This document shows, piece after piece, positions 23,533 through 32,811 of a stretch of DNA of 36,717 bases. Within the stretch, counting starts at the first letter, position 1; every line of letters begins with the position of its first letter. The notes below the pieces were generated by a model. It ran no database searches. It had not been told where the DNA came from and worked only from the letters and a program-made list of their open reading frames with translations. The stretch is from positions 1-36,717 of the forward strand of contig CANQVE010000023.1 of assembly GCA_947627205.1 (NCBI GenBank), read 5' to 3'. Made by a program: the position numbers and the translations under genes. Source of the DNA: an uncultured Clostridia bacterium (GTDB lineage Bacteria; Bacillota; Clostridia; Oscillospirales; Ruminococcaceae).

Positions 23533-24684
23533 TTATTTCGCCCTCCTCAGATATTCAACCGGCGAAGTGTTTTTGCTTTTTATTGCGGGGATTATCATTG
23601 ACGCTAAAATTAAAATCAGCGACAGAGCGACAGTTGCTATTATATTTGCAATTGAAAGATTTGCCGAAACGACAAGTTCAATTTGCAAAAGCGACATTAT
23701 TAAATAAGCGCCTATGCTCAAAATTGCCGCGACAACAAAAATAATCAGCATATTCACAAAATGCGCGAACAATATTTGTTTTCTGCTGAAACCGCATATC
23801 CAAAGCACTCCGCCGCGCTTTTCGTTGTATTTGTTTAAGATAATGGAAATGCTCATTGTGCCGATTATTACCACCACCAGAACACAAATTACAATGGGAA
23901 TGAAGTCCGCCAAATCCCTCAATAAAGCGCTTTGCGAGTTTTCGAGAACAGCTTTCCCCTCATGCACTCCGGCTTTTTCTCTGAGCTTTGCTATGTTCTC
24001 ATCAAAGTTTTCGGGGAAGTGGATCATAAATACGGGTGTGCAATTTGCCGAAATATCCGTTCCGTCAAAAACGCTTTTTCTTGCGATAATAAATTTTCTG
24101 TATGCGTTTGAATTTTCATAAAGGTCTTTGGTTGTAAAATCGTTTCCCGTGCTGAAATAGTTCATTATCGGAACGTATGTATCAGCCGTAAGCGTCCCCG
24201 AAATTTTTATATTAAAATTGCGGTAATTTTTCCCGTCGATATTGTAGTTAAAACTAAATTCACTGTCGGTATAACCATAATTCGCGACAGCGTCCGAATA
24301 ATCCCCCGACACAAGCGGCAAAGCAAGATCATTATATATCTCATCGGAAACGACGAATATAACCGTATCTGTCGCAATGTCTGTTATCGGAATTGTATCG
24401 TAAATTTCATAATCATCCGTAATGTCTTTAAGAAGTATTTTGCGGGATTGTCCGAGGTTATTTGAAAGTCCGTTGATAATGTTTTCAGTAAATTTGCTGT
24501 CCCACACAACTGCCGTATTGTCGTTTAATATTTTCTCATATCCATTTGTAAGCATTTGCCGGTCGGCAAGCGTTGAAACAAGGAAATTAACCGTAAGAAA
24601 AAGCGCGGCGATTTCAATAATGATAAGCAAAAATGTCAGCTTGTTTTTGCTGATAGAAGAAAATGATAATTTTAAATAACTCAT
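23533..24684 (-). CDS. FtsX-type ABC transporter permease, second of pair
   Basis: A 383-residue membrane protein with the FtsX/MacB permease layout: one N-terminal helix (about 14-36, LTFLLIIIEIAALFLTVNFLV without charge), an external domain of about 220 residues, then three C-terminal helices (about 262-284, 310-332, 345-370). The last ends IIPAIKSKNTSPVEYLRRA, a common FtsX C-terminus. Such permeases either transport peptides or lipids or transmit force to the cell surface, always powered by a partner ATPase. No ATPase gene is adjacent. It starts nine bases after the upstream permease stop with AGGTGAG before the ATG, so the two are co-translated and probably form a heterodimer. Confidence 0.82.
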   Translation of the reverse strand: MSYLKLSFSSISKNKLTFLLIIIEIAALFLTVNFLVSTLADRQMLTNGYEKILNDNTAVVWDSKFTENIINGLSNNLGQSRKILLKDITDDYEIYDTIPITDIATDTVIFVVSDEIYNDLALPLVSGDYSDAVANYGYTDSEFSFNYNIDGKNYRNFNIKISGTLTADTYVPIMNYFSTGNDFTTKDLYENSNAYRKFIIARKSVFDGTDISANCTPVFMIHFPENFDENIAKLREKAGVHEGKAVLENSQSALLRDLADFIPIVICVLVVVIIGTMSISIILNKYNEKRGGVLWICGFSRKQILFAHFVNMLIIFVVAAILSIGAYLIMSLLQIELVVSANLSIANIIATVALSLILILASMIIPAIKSKNTSPVEYLRRAK

Positions 24685-24693
24685 GATCTCACC

Positions 24694-25884
24694 TTACATT
24701 TCCCTTAATTCTTCGCTTACGGTCTTATTCAGCGACGGCAGTATATAGATCATAAACAGTACAGCCGTTACAACAAGAAATCCAAGCACGAAAACCGCAT
24801 AAAATCCAAAATCAAACATAGCTGATACAACGGGAAAAATCGTTTTTATCAGCGGAGTTAAAGCGGCAAATATCCCGCAGGACAAAACCGCACATATTCC
24901 CGAAAAGGATATAATTTCGGCAAACGGGAACAAAATTGCCTTGAATTTTCCGTAGCCGCAAACTCTGAACACAGCGTATTGGGTTCGCCGTTCTTCAGTC
25001 ATCATTTTAAAAATCGCAAGAATATTAAAGGAAGAGATAAGCAGGAGAGCCGTGGTAATAACAATATTTGCGATCTCTTTCCTTATTTCAAGCAAGTCTT
25101 TGATATGCGGAGGGTCGCTGTAGGTAATTTCAATATCGGGAGCAACTATATCCGTGAACAAAGCGGTAAACTCATCGATCTGTTTCTGCGTCGGATATTC
25201 CGCAAATAAAAAATCAATATCTGACAGTTTAAGATAATCCGGTTCTGTTCCAAAAAATATGTACGGTATATTAGAAATTGATGTTCCTGCAATAAGGTAT
25301 TCGTCATCATTCTTGCCTATAAGCAAGTGATTTTCGTCCGAATAAACATATTCTCCGTTTTCGTTGTGAGATGCACCCATGCCTAAAACAACGACTTTTT
25401 CTTTGTTAAGATATTGTTGTTCTGTTGGGAGCATATTTTTAGGAACTGACCAGGCGGGCTTGTTGCTTTCGGTAAAATAATATACCAAATTCTCGTATGA
25501 AGGGAAATATATTATTCTCGTGTAATAATAGTTCTTTTCCCAACCTGCGGGAGTTATTCCGACATAATCTATCTTTATCGGAGAGCGGCTGCATAATTCA
25601 TATATCCTCTCGCGCATATTCGTTATATTCGGCAAATTTGCCGTATCGGTGGCAACCATCTCTTTTGCCTCTTTAGAATTTGCGCTCCAGGACATTCCGG
25701 CTAATTTTGAAAACGAAAACGAATAAAGCAAAGCAGGGTTTTCGGCCTCCGTTTTCGATAAACGTTCCAAAAGTACACATGAAGAAAAAAGTGAAATCAC
25801 CAAAAGCAAAACCTCGCAAATCGCAATAGCAACATATTTCAAAGGATATTTTTTAATTGAATTAAAGATGTATTTTTTGAACAT
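24694..25884 (-). CDS. FtsX-type ABC transporter permease, first of pair
   Basis: A 396-residue protein with one N-terminal helix (VAIAICEVLLLVISLFSSCV), a large external domain and three C-terminal helices (IVITTALLLISSFNILAIF, a central helix after MMTEERRTQYAVFRVCGYGK, and FYAVFVLGFLVVTAVLFMIY). The ERR-QYAVFRVCGYGK stretch between helices is a family landmark. The start is the ATG at 25884 (MFKKYIFNSI), with AAGGAG seven bases upstream. The frame extends upstream to 25944 without a ribosome site. It shares the fold but little sequence with the downstream permease. With no ATPase encoded between its promoter and terminator, the pair must borrow one or use one encoded elsewhere. Confidence 0.82.
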   Translation of the reverse strand: MFKKYIFNSIKKYPLKYVAIAICEVLLLVISLFSSCVLLERLSKTEAENPALLYSFSFSKLAGMSWSANSKEAKEMVATDTANLPNITNMRERIYELCSRSPIKIDYVGITPAGWEKNYYYTRIIYFPSYENLVYYFTESNKPAWSVPKNMLPTEQQYLNKEKVVVLGMGASHNENGEYVYSDENHLLIGKNDDEYLIAGTSISNIPYIFFGTEPDYLKLSDIDFLFAEYPTQKQIDEFTALFTDIVAPDIEITYSDPPHIKDLLEIRKEIANIVITTALLLISSFNILAIFKMMTEERRTQYAVFRVCGYGKFKAILFPFAEIISFSGICAVLSCGIFAALTPLIKTIFPVVSAMFDFGFYAVFVLGFLVVTAVLFMIYILPSLNKTVSEELREM

Positions 25885-25973
25885 TGTTTTCTCCTTTTGC
25901 TGAAAATAATATATAGGACGTTTTTTGCTTGCCGCGCATAACAAGAATTTTCAATGTCTTTCTTTGCAGTTTA

Positions 25974-26002
25974 ATTATATCACAAGGTACTATATATTGC
26001 AA
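25974..26002 (-). promoter_or_regulatory. Promoter of the permease pair
   Basis: On the minus strand TTGCAA (25997-26002) and TATAAT (25974-25979) are 17 bases apart. The leader is about 85 bases long. Positions 26003-26086 show nothing further. Confidence 0.75.
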
Positions 26003-26086
26003 TATACCGAAAACACAAAAATCCGCTGAATTTTCGGCGAAAATTTATATATTTATCACATACAATTGTAAAGAAAAATGAGAAAA

Positions 26087-26118
26087 GGCAATGTCCTCCG
26101 TGACCGAAAGGCATTGCC
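26087..26118. terminator. Terminator at the end of the parE-upp operon
   Basis: GGCAATG (26087-26093) pairs with CATTGCC (26112-26118), with A and T runs on both flanks. It lies 25 bases beyond the upp stop and ends the eight-gene leftward operon. Confidence 0.8.
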
Positions 26119-26142
26119 ATTTTTATTGTTATTGAGCCGATA

Positions 26143-26784
26143 TTACTTTGTTCCGAAAAGTCTGTCCGAGCCGTCGCCGATACCGGGAACAATATAAAGC
26201 TCGTCGTTAAGCCCTTTATCGATTGCTCCGCAGAAAATCTCGATATCGGGGAATTTTTCATGGAACGCTTCTATTCCCTCGGGACAAGTCAAAAGGCACA
26301 TAAACTTTATGTTCTTCGCGCCTGCTTCTTTTACTATCTCCACGGTCTTTATAGCCGAAACGCCCGTCGCAAGCATAAGATCCATAATTATTACCTCGCG
26401 GTTTGCTATATCGAACGGGAGCTTGCAGTAATATTCGGTCGCGGTGTTGTCGTGCATTTTATCGCGGTAGATGCCGACGTGTCCGACTTTTGCCGCAGGA
26501 ACAAGCGCCAGAGCGCCGTCTACCATTCCGAGTCCGGCACGCATTATCGGCACAAAAGCTACCTTTCTGCCGCTTATAATTTTAGCGTCCGCAAGCGCAA
26601 GAGGCGTTTCTATCCTTACATCTTTCAGCGGAAGATCGCGCGTTGCCTCATAACAAATGAACATAGAAATTTCGTTTACAAGCTCGCGGAACTCCTTTGA
26701 GCCTGTGTTTTTGTCGCGCAGAAGCGATAGCTTATGCTGAACGAGCGGATGATCGCAAAGTACTACATTGTTGTAATTTTCCAT
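26143..26784 (-). CDS. upp: Uracil phosphoribosyltransferase
   Basis: A 213-residue cytosolic enzyme that makes UMP from uracil and PRPP, the main uracil salvage step. Landmarks are complete: PIMRAGLGMVDGALALVPAA, HVGIYRDK, IIMDLMLATGVSAIKTVE (the PRPP-binding loop), LLTCPEGIEAF and the C-terminal VPGIGDGSDRLFGTK that binds uracil. Length matches the family. The ATG directly follows the rpiB stop (TAAATG) and has GGAGG inside rpiB. It is the last gene of the operon before the terminator. Next to rpiB it forms a ribose/nucleotide salvage pair, as in many Firmicutes. Confidence 0.98.
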   Translation of the reverse strand: MENYNNVVLCDHPLVQHKLSLLRDKNTGSKEFRELVNEISMFICYEATRDLPLKDVRIETPLALADAKIISGRKVAFVPIMRAGLGMVDGALALVPAAKVGHVGIYRDKMHDNTATEYYCKLPFDIANREVIIMDLMLATGVSAIKTVEIVKEAGAKNIKFMCLLTCPEGIEAFHEKFPDIEIFCGAIDKGLNDELYIVPGIGDGSDRLFGTK

Positions 26785-27219
26785 TTATTTATCCTCCAGA
26801 TCCATAACTTTTTGAACTCTTGCACAGTGTCTTCCCTGTTCAAATTCCGTGTCAAGGAAAATGTCCGCAAGCTCTATAGCAAGCCCCGCGCCCAAAACCC
26901 TGCCGCCAAGGCAAAGAACATTTGCGTCATTATGCAGGCGCGTATATTTTGCAGAATACCAGTCGGAGCAGACTGCCGCGCGTATACCTTTTATTTTGTT
27001 TGCCGCCATTGACATTCCTATTCCCGTTCCGCAGACAAGAATAGCCTTATCGCACTCTCCGCTCGTTACCTTTTTGCAGGTCTTTTCGGCGATATCGGGA
27101 TAATCGGATTTTTCGCCGTCACATCCGCAGTCAATAAACTCTATGTTCCTTTCTTTCAGATGTTCGATTATGGCGAGCTTCAGCTCATAACCGCCGTGGT
27201 CGCAGCCTATTGATATCAT
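26785..27219 (-). CDS. rpiB: Ribose 5-phosphate isomerase B
   Basis: A 144-residue enzyme that interconverts ribose 5-phosphate and ribulose 5-phosphate in the non-oxidative pentose phosphate pathway. Visible motifs: IGCDHGGYELK at the N-terminus, VCGTGIGMSMAANKIKGIRAAVC (with the active-site Cys and phosphate loop) and HNDANVLCLGGRV. The allose/galactose-6-phosphate isomerase relatives share the fold, but the general context with upp favours RpiB. The ATG overlaps the tsaB stop (ATGA) and has AGGAGG upstream, so it is coupled to tsaB. Confidence 0.96.
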   Translation of the reverse strand: MISIGCDHGGYELKLAIIEHLKERNIEFIDCGCDGEKSDYPDIAEKTCKKVTSGECDKAILVCGTGIGMSMAANKIKGIRAAVCSDWYSAKYTRLHNDANVLCLGGRVLGAGLAIELADIFLDTEFEQGRHCARVQKVMDLEDK

Positions 27220-27896
27220 TGGTCTTCCTCCTGTCGTTGTTTTTCACGCTCTGCCTGTGATAATCTCAGATAACTCGGCATAAGAGCGGCGGGGTCTATC
27301 GCCGTTTTTTCCCATGCCGCAAGACACACTCCGCTTCCCCGCTGATAACGTAAAACAAGCGGCGCAAGCTCATATTTTTTCTCGGTAAACTCATAAGCCA
27401 AAACCGCCCCGTCTCCCGCAAAAATTATTCTCCCGTCCAATTTATCAAGCTCTTTTGAAAGCTCATTCAGCTTTATTGCTCTGTCCTCGCAAAGCCTTGT
27501 TATAACGCCGTTTTCAGATCTGAAAAGCGCGTTGTATACCTGGCTTAGCCGCGCGTCCATACAGGCACAAATAATGCCGTCAAATCCTATAAAGTTGTAT
27601 GCTATGGCTTCGAGCGTTGAAACGGGAACAACGGGAATATCAGCGCCCATTGCCATTCCCTTTACGCATGAAACGCTTATCCTTAGTCCCGTAAAAGAAC
27701 CCGGACCGTTCGTTACGGCTATCCTCTCAATATCCGAAAGTTTAACTTCCGCATCATTAAGCATATTTTCTACCATAGGAAGAAGCGTTTCGGAATGAGT
27801 GTGCCGCGTGTTCAGAAACTGCTCCGCGACTATTTTCGTGCCGTCATACAGCGCGCATCCCGCCGTTATCGCGGAGCTGTCAATCCCCAAGATCAT
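27216..27896 (-). CDS. tsaB: tRNA threonylcarbamoyladenosine biosynthesis protein TsaB
   Basis: A 226-residue inactive ASKHA-fold partner of TsaD needed for the t6A37 modification of ANN-decoding tRNAs. ILGIDSSAITAGCALYD, HSETLLPMVENML, VTNGPGSFTGLRISVSCVKGMA and VPVSTLEAIAYN are typical of TsaB. TsaB lacks the metal-binding histidines of TsaD, as here. The length fits. It overlaps the tsaE 3' end by 17 bases and has GGAGG six bases before its ATG. tsaD and tsaC are not in this window. The C-terminus is short and charged (ERE-RQEEDQ). Confidence 0.95.
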   Translation of the reverse strand: MILGIDSSAITAGCALYDGTKIVAEQFLNTRHTHSETLLPMVENMLNDAEVKLSDIERIAVTNGPGSFTGLRISVSCVKGMAMGADIPVVPVSTLEAIAYNFIGFDGIICACMDARLSQVYNALFRSENGVITRLCEDRAIKLNELSKELDKLDGRIIFAGDGAVLAYEFTEKKYELAPLVLRYQRGSGVCLAAWEKTAIDPAALMPSYLRLSQAEREKQRQEEDQ

Positions 27897-28308
27897 ATAT
27901 TATCCTCCGCTCATTTTCCGAAAGTTTTTCAATTTTTATCTTTATGACATTAAAAAGCTCGTTTTCAAGCTCGGGAATATTCTCGCTCCATTCCGCTGCA
28001 ATAATGCCGCCTCGGTCAAGATAATCAAAAAAACCTATAGCATATAAATCGTCAACTGTCTTAATCCTGTAAAGGTCAAAATGGAAAAGCGGGATACTGC
28101 CGTAATATTCGTTCAGAAGAGCAAAGGTCGGACTTGTTACTGTTTCGGAAATTCCGAGAGCTTTTGCAATTCCTTTTGTAAACGTGGTCTTTCCTGCTCC
28201 GAGATCTCCCTTATAGAGTATCACATCTCCGGGCTTCAGCTTTTCGGCGAGCCTTTCGGCAAATTCTTCGGTTTCCCCGGGACTGTGGGAAACAAACTCT
28301 CTTTTCAT
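27880..28308 (-). CDS. tsaE: tRNA threonylcarbamoyladenosine biosynthesis ATPase TsaE
   Basis: A 142-residue P-loop ATPase that regenerates the TsaB-TsaD complex during t6A synthesis. The Walker A GDLGAGKTTFTKGIAKALG, the switch VTSPTFALLNEY, and LFHFDLYRI followed by the EWSENI Walker-B-like region are all characteristic of TsaE. The start shares one base with the fhs stop (TGATG), so it is translationally coupled. A Shine-Dalgarno is weak. Together with tsaB it is the usual essential pair, here embedded in a metabolic and topoisomerase operon. Confidence 0.96.
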   Translation of the reverse strand: MKREFVSHSPGETEEFAERLAEKLKPGDVILYKGDLGAGKTTFTKGIAKALGISETVTSPTFALLNEYYGSIPLFHFDLYRIKTVDDLYAIGFFDYLDRGGIIAAEWSENIPELENELFNVIKIKIEKLSENERRIIYDLGD

Positions 28309-29978
28309 CAGAAAAGCCCTGTGATAACGCCGCTGTCGTCAATGTCGATATTATTCGCCGCAGGAACTTTAGGAAGTCCGGGCATTGTCATTATATCTCC
28401 CGTATATGCAACGACAAATCCCGCGCCGTTGCTAGAACGGACGTCGCTTACAGTTATCTTGAAGTTTTCGGGCTTTCCGAGTTTTGCAGGATCATCGGAG
28501 AGCGAATACTGCGTCTTAGCTACGCAAACGGGAACTTTATCAAGTCCGAGGTCTTCGATCTGTTTAATTGCCTTTTCAGCAGAAGCAGTATATGAAACGC
28601 CGTCTGCACGGTATATCTCGCGGGCGATGATATCGAGCTTTTCTTTTATTGAGAGCTTTTCATCATAAAGAGGAGCATAATTGCTCTTTTCAGTTTCAAT
28701 TGTTTCTACAACTGCGTTTGCGAGTTCAATTGCACCCTCTCCGCCTTTGAGGAATACGTCCGAGAACGCGCACTTTGCGCCCTTTTTCCCGCAGTAATCA
28801 CGAACAAATGCAATTTCAGCATCGCTGTCGGTTGCAAAATGATTTATTGCAACGACAACGGGAACTCCGAACTTTCTCATATTCTCAATATGAACGCCGA
28901 GGTTTACAATGCCTTTTTCGAGCGCTTCGAGATTTTCCTTTGTAAGCTCTGCTTTTGCCACACCTCCGTTGTATTTAAGCGCGCGTATCGTTGCTACAAG
29001 CACGATACAATCGGGCTTTAATCCCGCAAATCTGCACTTTATATCCAGGAATTTTTCCGCGCCGAGGTCCGAGCCGAAGCCTGCTTCTGTTATGGTGTAA
29101 TCCGAAAGTTTCAGCGCGAGTTTTGTCGCTCTTACCGAATTACAGCCGTGAGCAATATTTGCAAAAGGTCCGCCGTGGATTATTGCGGGGTTATTTTCAA
29201 GCGTCTGAACGAGATTAGGATTTATCGCGTCTTTGAGCAGAACGGTCATTGCTCCGACAGCTTTAAGGTCGCGCGCGAAAACAGGCTTATTGTCGTATGT
29301 GTATGCGACAAGGATATTTCCGAGGCGCTTTTTAAGGTCGTTGAGGTCCGCCGCAAGACAAAGTATAGCCATTATCTCGCTGGCAACGGTTATCTGGAAA
29401 TGGTCCTCTCTCGGTACGCCGTTTGTTTTTCCGCCAAGACCAACGATGCAGTTTCTCAAAGCACGGTCGTTCATATCAAGACAACGTTTTAAGAGTATTC
29501 TTCTCTGGTCGATATTAAGCTCGTTTCCCTGCTGAATATGATTGTCTATCATAGCGCAGAGAAGATTGTTCGCGGCGGTTATGGCGTGCATATCTCCCGT
29601 GAAATGCAGGTTTATATCGTCCATAGGAACGACCTGGGCATAACCGCCTCCAGCTGCGCCGCCCTTTACGCCGAACACGGGACCTAATGACGGCTCGCGA
29701 AGCGCCAGGCAAGCTCTCTTTCCTATCTTGTTCATTCCCTCGCAAAGCCCCACGGAAGTCGTCGTCTTGCCCTCGCCGGCGGGAGTGGGGTTTATTGCCG
29801 TTACAAGAATGAGCTTTCCGTCGGGAGCATCTTTCGTGCGGTCAAAAAGTTTCTGAGAAAGTTTAGCCTTGTAATGTCCGTAGGGTTCAAGCTCTTCTTC
29901 GGAAATGCCGAGTTTTTTTGCTATTTCGCTTATTTTAAGCATTTTCGCGCTCTGCGCAATTTCAATATCGCTCAACAT
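28308..29978 (-). CDS. fhs: Formate-tetrahydrofolate ligase
   Basis: A 556-residue cytosolic enzyme that joins formate to tetrahydrofolate with ATP, feeding one-carbon units to purine and acetogenic or fermentative folate metabolism. [19 protein letters not shown] is the ATP-binding signature, and [23 protein letters not shown] and [10 protein letters not shown] are invariant blocks. [14 protein letters not shown] and [10 protein letters not shown]-like [10 protein letters not shown] complete it. The length matches the bacterial monofunctional enzyme. The ATG has AAGGAG. It lies 47 bases downstream of parC without a visible terminator or promoter, so it is probably co-transcribed. Confidence 0.98.
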   Translation of the reverse strand: MLSDIEIAQSAKMLKISEIAKKLGISEEELEPYGHYKAKLSQKLFDRTKDAPDGKLILVTAINPTPAGEGKTTTSVGLCEGMNKIGKRACLALREPSLGPVFGVKGGAAGGGYAQVVPMDDINLHFTGDMHAITAANNLLCAMIDNHIQQGNELNIDQRRILLKRCLDMNDRALRNCIVGLGGKTNGVPREDHFQITVASEIMAILCLAADLNDLKKRLGNILVAYTYDNKPVFARDLKAVGAMTVLLKDAINPNLVQTLENNPAIIHGGPFANIAHGCNSVRATKLALKLSDYTITEAGFGSDLGAEKFLDIKCRFAGLKPDCIVLVATIRALKYNGGVAKAELTKENLEALEKGIVNLGVHIENMRKFGVPVVVAINHFATDSDAEIAFVRDYCGKKGAKCAFSDVFLKGGEGAIELANAVVETIETEKSNYAPLYDEKLSIKEKLDIIAREIYRADGVSYTASAEKAIKQIEDLGLDKVPVCVAKTQYSLSDDPAKLGKPENFKITVSDVRSSNGAGFVVAYTGDIMTMPGLPKVPAANNIDIDDSGVITGLF

Positions 29979-30025
29979 AGTTATATCTCCTTTTTAACTA
30001 CTAATTTTATTCTTAACCGATTTGC

Positions 30026-32275
30026 CTATTCAAGTTTCATCTGCTCAAATTCGCCGAGCATACCCGCCTGGGGAATTGTTTTAATTCTGTAATCTTCAAG
30101 ATTTTCAACATCAAATGCGTCTGCTTTGTATGCTCCCGCAAGCTCCGCTTTTGTAAGGCGCATGACCTGTACGCCCTGGGTATCTCTCGCGGATTTTGCA
30201 AGAACAAGCGCTGTACTGAACAATATTGTTTTTCCCGCAGTCGATCTCAAAACAAAGTCTTCGTCGCCCTTTATGACGAACATTTTAACTACCTCGCTGA
30301 GATCCGAAAAAGCGTTTGACAGCTTTTTGCGCTTTGTCTTTGTTTCATAGCTTGAAAGAGGAACTTTCGCGCATTTTCCGTTTTTGAAGAAAATAACGAG
30401 CGTTTCGCTGTAGTCCTCTGTCACCGCCATAAACACGGGCGTTTCTCCCTCATCCATACCGAGCTTTGCGGGAATATATTCTCCCATGACGCTGGCTTTT
30501 GTTTCGGGGAAATCAGCACACCGCGACTTGTAGCACTGGAACTTGTTTGTAAAGAACAGAAGCTCGGAATTGCTCGAAACCTCCGCGCTGTAAATAATTT
30601 CGTCGCTTTCTTTCAGTTTCTGGTCACCGCTCATTCTTAAAGACTTTGGTGTAATTTGCTTGAAATAGCCCTCGCGCGTAAAGAATATGTTTACGGGGTA
30701 GCTTTCGGGCTGTTCTTCAACAAATTCCTCATCTTCGGAAACATCATAGAGGAACATCGTTCTGCGCGGCTGAGAATACTTTGAGATGATATCTTCAAGC
30801 TCGTCTATAATGACTTTGTCAACTTTTTTCGGGCTTGAAAGTATATCCTCCATTTCGGCGATCTCTTTTTGCAGAGTGTCGGTTTCTTCTGTTCTTTTAA
30901 GGATATATTCGCGGTTTATGTGCCTTAGTTTTATCTCGGCGACATATTCCGCCTGCTGTTCATCGATACCAAAACCTATCATCAGATTGGGTACGACCTC
31001 GGATTCTTCCTCGGTCTCGCGAATCAGTTTTATGGCATAATCAATATCGAAAAGTATCTTTTTAAGTCCCAGAAGCAGATGAAGTTTTTCTTTCTTTTTC
31101 TGCACGTCAAAATAGATCCTGCGTTTTACGCACTGTCTGCGGAAATCCGTCCACTCGCTTATTATTTCGTAAACGCCCATAACTTTAGGCGTTCCCGCGA
31201 TAAGGACATTGAAGTTACAGTTGAAATTCTCCTGAAGCGGCGTAAGTCTGAAGAGCTTCTGCATGAGCGCTTCAGGCTCATAACCCTTTTTAAGATCAAA
31301 AGCAAGCCTAAGTCCGCTTAGATCTGTTTCATCTCTGCAGTCGGAAATTTCTTTCAGCTTTCCGTCCTTTACAAGCTCTGCAACCTTGTCTATAACGGCT
31401 TCTATCGTTGTTGTCGGGGGTATCTGCGTAACCTCTATACAACGGTTTTCCCTGTCAAAATTATAGACCGCGCGGACTTTGACCGCTCCTATGCCCGTAT
31501 CATATATCTTTCGCATTTCGGCTTCGTCATAGACAATAAGTCCGCCTCCGGGGAAATCCGGTCCTTTCAGCGTAGAAAGCGCGTCATGCTGGGGATTTTT
31601 AATAAGCGCGATAGTTGTCTCACAAACCTCTTTTAAATTAAAAGAGCAAATATTGCTCGCCATTGAAACCGCAAGTCCGAAATTTGAGTTTACCAGAACT
31701 GCCGGGAATCTCACGGGTAAAAGCGACGGCTCGGTGGTGGAGTTGTCGTAATTCGGCACCATATCCACGGCATCCTTGTCTATTTCGGCGAAAAGCTCGG
31801 CGCTTATCGGCTCTAACTTCGCCTCGGTGTAACGGGACGCGGCGTATGCCATATCGCGTGAATATGCCTTGCCGAAGTTGCCTTTGCTGTCAACATACGG
31901 GTGTAAAAGCGCCTCGTTTCCGCGGGCAAGGCGCACCATGGTTTCGTAAATTGCCGCGTCGCCGTGAGGATTAAGGTGCATGGTCTGCCCGACGATATTG
32001 GCGGATTTTGTTCTCGCGCCGTTTAGAAGTCCCATCTGGTACATCGTGTAGAGGAGCTTTCTGTGCGAGGGCTTAAATCCGTCAATTTCCGGCAATGCTC
32101 TCGAAACGATAACGCTCATGGCATAAGGCATATAATTCTCTTCGAGAGTGCTTACTATATCGGTCTCAACGATCTTTCCCGATCCCTCTATATATGCCGA
32201 AGCCGTTTGTTTCGGCGGTTTTTTTTGTTCTCTTTTCTTCAACTTTTCATAACCTCGATCAGTTTTGTCAGCCAT
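30026..32275 (-). CDS. parC: Type IIA topoisomerase subunit A (topoisomerase IV ParC-like, divergent)
   Basis: A 749-residue DNA breakage-reunion subunit. SRALPEIDGFKPSHRKLLYTMYQMG is the QRDR-like start (the usual form is RALPDVRDGLKPVHRRILY). HPHGD-like NPHGDAAIYETMVRLAR and the catalytic tyrosine Y149 in AASRYTEAKL follow. ILLGLKKIL and the coiled tower region are in place, and a short C-terminal beta domain (about 490-740) handles DNA wrapping. The N-terminus carries an extra basic segment of about 35 residues. With ParE it decatenates chromosomes. The start overlaps the kinase gene by 37 bases. The spacing to GGGAG is long, so the exact start is uncertain. GyrA is excluded mainly by its partner and shorter C-domain. 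Confidence 0.85.
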   Translation of the reverse strand: MADKTDRGYEKLKKREQKKPPKQTASAYIEGSGKIVETDIVSTLEENYMPYAMSVIVSRALPEIDGFKPSHRKLLYTMYQMGLLNGARTKSANIVGQTMHLNPHGDAAIYETMVRLARGNEALLHPYVDSKGNFGKAYSRDMAYAASRYTEAKLEPISAELFAEIDKDAVDMVPNYDNSTTEPSLLPVRFPAVLVNSNFGLAVSMASNICSFNLKEVCETTIALIKNPQHDALSTLKGPDFPGGGLIVYDEAEMRKIYDTGIGAVKVRAVYNFDRENRCIEVTQIPPTTTIEAVIDKVAELVKDGKLKEISDCRDETDLSGLRLAFDLKKGYEPEALMQKLFRLTPLQENFNCNFNVLIAGTPKVMGVYEIISEWTDFRRQCVKRRIYFDVQKKKEKLHLLLGLKKILFDIDYAIKLIRETEEESEVVPNLMIGFGIDEQQAEYVAEIKLRHINREYILKRTEETDTLQKEIAEMEDILSSPKKVDKVIIDELEDIISKYSQPRRTMFLYDVSEDEEFVEEQPESYPVNIFFTREGYFKQITPKSLRMSGDQKLKESDEIIYSAEVSSNSELLFFTNKFQCYKSRCADFPETKASVMGEYIPAKLGMDEGETPVFMAVTEDYSETLVIFFKNGKCAKVPLSSYETKTKRKKLSNAFSDLSEVVKMFVIKGDEDFVLRSTAGKTILFSTALVLAKSARDTQGVQVMRLTKAELAGAYKADAFDVENLEDYRIKTIPQAGMLGEFEQMKLE

Positions 32276-32799
32276 TCGGGCTTATAATCTCCCACTGTCC
32301 GCAAAAGTCCGTTTTTGTATTCCGCTACCTTTACATATCCGTTTTCATTGTCGTAAAAATGAGCTTCGTTACAATAAGGCAGTATCTTCATAAGATCCGA
32401 AAATCTGTTTTTAAAGCGTCTGTAAAGATCTTCGGCGGGAACATCGTGTCCGCCCTTTCTCACGCGGTTTGCAATTCTCGCAAGGCTTTCTTCCGCAGAG
32501 CTGACAGCTATATAATACAAACGCACATAATAATTTTTCCGAGCGGCGGTCTTTACAGTCCTGAGAGTTTTATTTCCCGAAAGCGTTGTTTCCTGCGAAA
32601 AACTAACTTCCTTTTCGAGACAGTCCGAGATCATTTTCACGGCGGCTTTTCCGCCTTTTACTTTATCTCCGCCAAAATGAAGATTTAATTTATCAGCATC
32701 AACTATTATACCTAAATCGTCATGTTGTTCGGTAAGGCAGCCGATAAAGCTGCTTTTGCCCGTTCCGTTTACGCCGCCAATAATAGTATAGGTTTTCAT
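32239..32799 (-). CDS. Zeta-toxin-like P-loop kinase
   Basis: A 186-residue protein with Walker A GGVNGTGKSS (8-17), an acidic DADKLN at about 35-40, a helical SQETTLSG region and a later R-rich RIANRVRKGGHDVP lid. This matches the zeta-toxin/UDP-N-acetylglucosamine kinase-like family (also annotated as AAA ATPases). A true zeta toxin would be paired with an epsilon antitoxin, and none is adjacent. Here it lies between parE (12 bases) and parC (37-base overlap), strongly coupled to both, so a housekeeping role is more likely than toxicity. The substrate is unknown. AGGAG precedes its ATG. Confidence 0.7.
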   Translation of the reverse strand: MKTYTIIGGVNGTGKSSFIGCLTEQHDDLGIIVDADKLNLHFGGDKVKGGKAAVKMISDCLEKEVSFSQETTLSGNKTLRTVKTAARKNYYVRLYYIAVSSAEESLARIANRVRKGGHDVPAEDLYRRFKNRFSDLMKILPYCNEAHFYDNENGYVKVAEYKNGLLRTVGDYKPEWLTKLIEVMKS

Positions 32800-32811
32800 T
32801 TACGCTCCTGT

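Noticed and set aside
32239-32799. An epsilon-zeta toxin-antitoxin system
   Set aside because: No antitoxin gene is adjacent. The neighbours on both sides are topoisomerase genes with overlapping or near-touching ends.
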